Assembly (NCBI GenBank): GCA_002385545.1
Contig: DGDR01000121.1
Span: forward strand, 36,380-46,290
DNA length: 9,911 nt
From: Clostridium sp. UBA3947
Lineage (GTDB): Bacteria; Bacillota; Clostridia; Clostridiales; Clostridiaceae
Reading direction: 5' to 3'
Below are positions 7,815-9,911 of the stretch, in pieces. The notes beneath the pieces are model-generated. The model saw only the letters and a list, made by a program, of their open reading frames with translations. It had not been told where the DNA came from and ran no database searches. The first letter of the stretch is position 1; each line of letters opens with the position of its first letter. The position numbers and the translations under genes are program-made.

Positions 7815-7857
7815 TTCGACAATCCTCCTACATTCTTATCGAAATATGTAATATAAT
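7815..7857 (+). promoter_or_regulatory. Candidate promoter of the MBL-fold gene with possible Spo0A boxes
   Basis: A consensus -10 TATAAT lies at 7852-7857. At 17 bp upstream the -35 is weak (TACATT, 7829-7834), so activation might be needed. TTCGACA at 7815-7821 is an exact match to the 0A-box core. TATCGAA at 7837-7843 matches the opposite orientation with one change. The two are 22 bp apart centre to centre and flank the -35. The promoter is plausible; Spo0A control is a guess. Confidence 0.4.
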
Positions 7858-7880
7858 AATGATATATGGTGATAAGTGAA

Positions 7881-7887
7881 AGGAGGT
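7881..7887 (+). promoter_or_regulatory. Ribosome binding site deciding the MBL-gene start
   Basis: AGGAGGT at 7881-7887 is a full Shine-Dalgarno match, 6 nt before TTG 7894 and 3 nt before TTG 7891. An upstream in-frame GTG at 7876 would place this site inside the coding region, so it is unlikely to be the start. Confidence 0.85.
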
Positions 7888-7893
7888 AAGTTG

Positions 7894-9426
7894 TTGAAAA
7901 ATATATTAAAAAGTAAGTGGTTTATCGTCATAGCATATATAGTTATATTAGTTTTACTTAATGCCATATCGGGGCAGTTGCTGTACTTAGCCTTAGGAGC
8001 TGGTGCTTCCTTTCTTTGCTTTTACTTATTTAAGAAAAGTATAAAGTTTAAGAGAAAAAATAAAATCATTAAGGGTTTAGTTGGAGCCTTCCTAGTACTT
8101 TTTGCTATTGGAAGCTTTGCTAATGTACCTGTAACTGATGAGGAGAGAGAAGCCCAAAGACTTGCAACAAGAAATACAGCTATAGAGCAAGAGAAAAAGT
8201 CTAAACAAGAAGACGGCATACAGGAAGGCAAAACTGAAGAGCAGAAGGATAAAACTGACGATACCAAGGATGAAGCTAAAAGGGATGGGGAAAATGATGT
8301 TAAGGAAGATACAGAGCAGGATAAGGTTGAAACTAAGCCCGCTGAAACTCCATCGGTTTCACAGGAAGCCCCAACGGCCCCAGATCAGATTATAGGTGAG
8401 CTAAAGGTTCATTTTATAAATGTAGGTCAAGCAGACAGTATTTTGGTACAGCAGGGAAGCAAGGCTATGCTAGTAGATGCAGGAAATAACGGTGATGCTA
8501 GCACAATAAAAAATTATATTAGTAAACAAGGAATAAGTGAATTGCAATATTTTGTCGGAACCCATGTTCATGAGGACCATATTGGTAGTGCTGATTATAT
8601 AATTAATTCCTTTAAGGTTGGAAAGGTTTATTTCCCAAAGCAGACCTCTAGCACCAAGACCTTTGAGGAGTTTGTAACGGCAGTTAAGAATAAGGGCTTA
8701 AAGCTTACAGTTCCTACTGTAGGAGAAAGCTTTAAATTAGGAGAAGCAACAGTTACTATTTTGGCACCTAATGGCACAAACTATAAGGATTCAAATGATT
8801 ATTCCATAGTGCTAAAGGTAAGCTTCGGTAGTACCTCCTTCCTGCTTACAGGAGATGCAGAAGCGGTAAGCGAGAAGGAAATGTTAGCTAAGGGTCTTAA
8901 TTTAGAAGCAACGGTGCTGAAAGTAGGTCATCATGGAAGTGAATCTTCTTCCAGCGATGCTTTCTTAGATAAGGTGAAGCCTAAGTATGCTGTGATTTCT
9001 GTTGGTAAGGAGAATAGTTACGGACATCCGTCCCAGACTGTATTAAATAAGTTAAAGAACAGAGGCGTTCCAGTATACAGAACCGATGAGCAAGGAACTA
9101 TTGTAGCTACTTCTAATGGCAAGACCGTTACCTTCAATACTAATGCAGGTAGCTATAAAGGAGTAGAGGAAGGTTCATCAAATAATAAAGCAAATAATAC
9201 TCCTAGCAAGCCAGCTACTGATAGTGGCGGAGGAACTAATAATAGCTCTCAAGGTAGCACAAGTAACTCCTCAAGCAGGATAGTATATTACACTCCTTCT
9301 GGAAAGTCTTATCACTATGATAAAAACTGTAGAACTCTTTCTAGAAGTAAAACTATACTGCAGACTACCTTAGGAGAAGCGTTAAAATCAACACATTCAG
9401 ATCCTTGTGATGTTTGTGTTCATTAA
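7894..9426 (+). CDS. Membrane-anchored ComEC-like metallo-beta-lactamase-fold hydrolase
   Basis: From TTG 7894 this is a 510-residue protein. Three membrane segments (about 9-27, 29-46, 58-78) have a Lys/Arg-rich loop (47-57) between the second and third. Positive-inside logic puts the rest outside the cell. A Lys/Glu/Asp-rich linker (about 79-163) leads to a metallo-beta-lactamase domain (about 169-415). Its metal site is HVHEDH (224-229), with LTGDAE (D321), GHHGS (346-347) and GHPS (H378). A Ser/Asn/Gly-rich linker (about 420-462) ends in a Cys/His motif: H474, C479, C505 and C508. The catalytic domain resembles the C-terminal hydrolase domain of ComEC/Rec2, but the ComEC channel domain is absent, so this is not the DNA-uptake pore. 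An extracellular phosphodiesterase or nuclease acting on nucleic acid is my inference; the substrate is unknown. Confidence 0.85.
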   Translation: MKNILKSKWFIVIAYIVILVLLNAISGQLLYLALGAGASFLCFYLFKKSIKFKRKNKIIKGLVGAFLVLFAIGSFANVPVTDEEREAQRLATRNTAIEQEKKSKQEDGIQEGKTEEQKDKTDDTKDEAKRDGENDVKEDTEQDKVETKPAETPSVSQEAPTAPDQIIGELKVHFINVGQADSILVQQGSKAMLVDAGNNGDASTIKNYISKQGISELQYFVGTHVHEDHIGSADYIINSFKVGKVYFPKQTSSTKTFEEFVTAVKNKGLKLTVPTVGESFKLGEATVTILAPNGTNYKDSNDYSIVLKVSFGSTSFLLTGDAEAVSEKEMLAKGLNLEATVLKVGHHGSESSSSDAFLDKVKPKYAVISVGKENSYGHPSQTVLNKLKNRGVPVYRTDEQGTIVATSNGKTVTFNTNAGSYKGVEEGSSNNKANNTPSKPATDSGGGTNNSSQGSTSNSSSRIVYYTPSGKSYHYDKNCRTLSRSKTILQTTLGEALKSTHSDPCDVCVH

Positions 9427-9452
9427 TAAAAAAGAACAAGCGTAAATTTATG

Positions 9453-9496
9453 AAAAGTTGATGGATAAAGCTGCAAAGCTTTTTCGTCAACTTTTT
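9453..9496 (+). terminator. Terminator of the MBL-fold gene
   Basis: The outer stem AAAAGTTGATG (9453-9463) pairs with CGTCAACTTTT (9485-9495), with one G-T pair. The inner stem AAAGCT (9467-9472) pairs with AGCTTT (9477-9482) around a GCAA loop. A T-rich tail (TTTTTGCTTTTT) follows. It starts 27 bp after the stop codon. Confidence 0.85.
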
Positions 9497-9519
9497 GCTT
9501 TTTAGAAATAGACTATTAC

Positions 9520-9600
9520 TAAAATATGATGGTAAAATTGACATGAACTTACTAATTTAGTATAATTTTAATATGACAATCGGTGGTAAATCATATTTTA
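9520..9600. repeat. 11-bp inverted repeat flanking a promoter
   Basis: TAAAATATGAT (9520-9530) and ATCATATTTTA (9590-9600) are exact inverted copies, 59 bp apart, with the consensus promoter between them. In AT-rich DNA one such match per 10 kb at this spacing could arise by chance, so meaning is uncertain. Confidence 0.5.
9538..9566 (+). promoter_or_regulatory. Perfect consensus sigma-A promoter
   Basis: TTGACA (9538-9543) and TATAAT (9561-9566) are both exact consensus hexamers at the ideal 17-bp spacing. The predicted start is near 9573, about 205 nt before the next gene's ATG. It is the strongest promoter match in the window. Confidence 0.88.
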
Positions 9601-9777
9601 AAGATTAGGAGTAGTATATTTCTATTAGTTCTCACTGGGAAAGTAAGTCCATAGAAAAAGGATAATTTTGAGCTTTTTATTGAAGTAAGCTTACCAGAAA
9701 TTGATATATTAAGGTACACATGATAATATATCCATGAACACATTAGGATAAAAATTGCTAAAAGAAAGGAAATTGAT

Positions 9778-9911
9778 ATGACTAAAATTCAATCAAAAGA
9801 AATAGGACAATTTGTTAATAAAAATTTAAGTCCAAGGTTTTTTAAAGAAAATATAGTTGATGAAAAGAGTGCATATAGTATATTAGACTTTAGCCTAAAT
9901 CTTTTTCCTGC
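9778..9911 (+). CDS. Unrecognised protein, N-terminal fragment cut by the window end
   Basis: An open frame starts at ATG 9778, preceded by AAAGGA (9765-9770) at 7-nt spacing, and stays open for 44 codons to the window edge. It begins MTKIQSKEIGQF and continues with a mixed charged/aromatic composition. There is no signal peptide or membrane segment in the visible part. The good ribosome binding site, uninterrupted frame and strong upstream promoter support a real gene. I cannot assign a family from these residues. Confidence 0.65.
   Translation, partial: MTKIQSKEIGQFVNKNLSPRFFKENIVDEKSAYSILDFSLNLFP

Larger units (their letters stand above)
9427..9777. other. Intergenic region: terminator, perfect promoter, long leader
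   Basis: This 351-bp gap holds the terminator at 9453-9496, a consensus promoter at 9538-9566, an 11-bp inverted repeat around that promoter, and a leader of about 205 nt. I saw no tRNA and no riboswitch class that I recognise. The leader includes a 12-codon mini-ORF (ATG 9573 to TAG 9608) and the short palindrome GTAAGCTTAC, neither of clear meaning. Confidence 0.6.

Noticed and set aside
7876..7893. Start of the MBL-fold gene at GTG 7876.
   Set aside because: The AGGAGGT ribosome binding site would lie within the coding sequence, and no other site precedes it.
1..9911. Search by eye for tRNA, rRNA, CRISPR repeats, transposases, integrases, toxin-antitoxin or defence genes.
   Set aside because: Nothing supporting any of these was seen. 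All sizeable coding regions are explained by transport, copper, chemotaxis, repair and MBL-fold families.

Overview
The window is low-GC DNA (roughly 36-38% by eye). It has strong AGGAGG-type ribosome binding sites, TTG starts, intrinsic terminators with T-tracts, and Firmicutes-style gene families. This suggests a member of the Firmicutes, most likely class Clostridia and a Clostridium-like anaerobe. I cannot name a species. I see no mobile element, CRISPR array, rRNA or tRNA. Most of the window is ordinary chromosome.

Layout: (1) 9-2322, an overlapping ATPase/permease pair of an ABC exporter, closed by a hairpin terminator. (2) 2408-5625, a complete copper-homeostasis operon: a sigma-A-like promoter, a G-tract operator palindrome on the predicted transcription start, a CsoR-type repressor, the Cu(I) P-type ATPase CopA with two N-terminal metal-binding domains, the chaperone CopZ, and a 19-bp terminator. 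(3) 5746-6945, a stand-alone chemotaxis methylesterase gene, cheB, with its own extended -10 promoter and terminator. (4) 6987-7664, uracil-DNA glycosylase ung on the minus strand, convergent with cheB. (5) 7894-9426, a membrane-anchored metallo-beta-lactamase-fold protein related to the hydrolase domain of ComEC, with a C-terminal Cys/His motif, divergent from ung. (6) 9427-9911, a terminator, a perfect consensus promoter (TTGACA-N17-TATAAT), a leader of about 205 nt, and the first 44 codons of an unrecognised gene cut by the window edge.

How the genes work together: copper is the one coherent circuit here. CsoR should hold the promoter shut until Cu(I) binds its Cys-His-Cys site. The operon then yields CopZ, which buffers and delivers Cu(I), and CopA, which exports it. 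The ABC pair, cheB, ung and the MBL-fold gene look like independent units, each bounded by its own promoter or terminator signals.

Start corrections: the longest-ORF starts of csoR (GTG 2460) and the MBL-fold gene (GTG 7876) are probably wrong. Shine-Dalgarno positions favour TTG codons at 2490 and 7894. The points most worth following up are the architecture of the MBL-fold protein, the inverted repeat around the perfect promoter at 9538-9566, and a possible Spo0A-box pair upstream of the MBL gene. I found no convincing new biological system.
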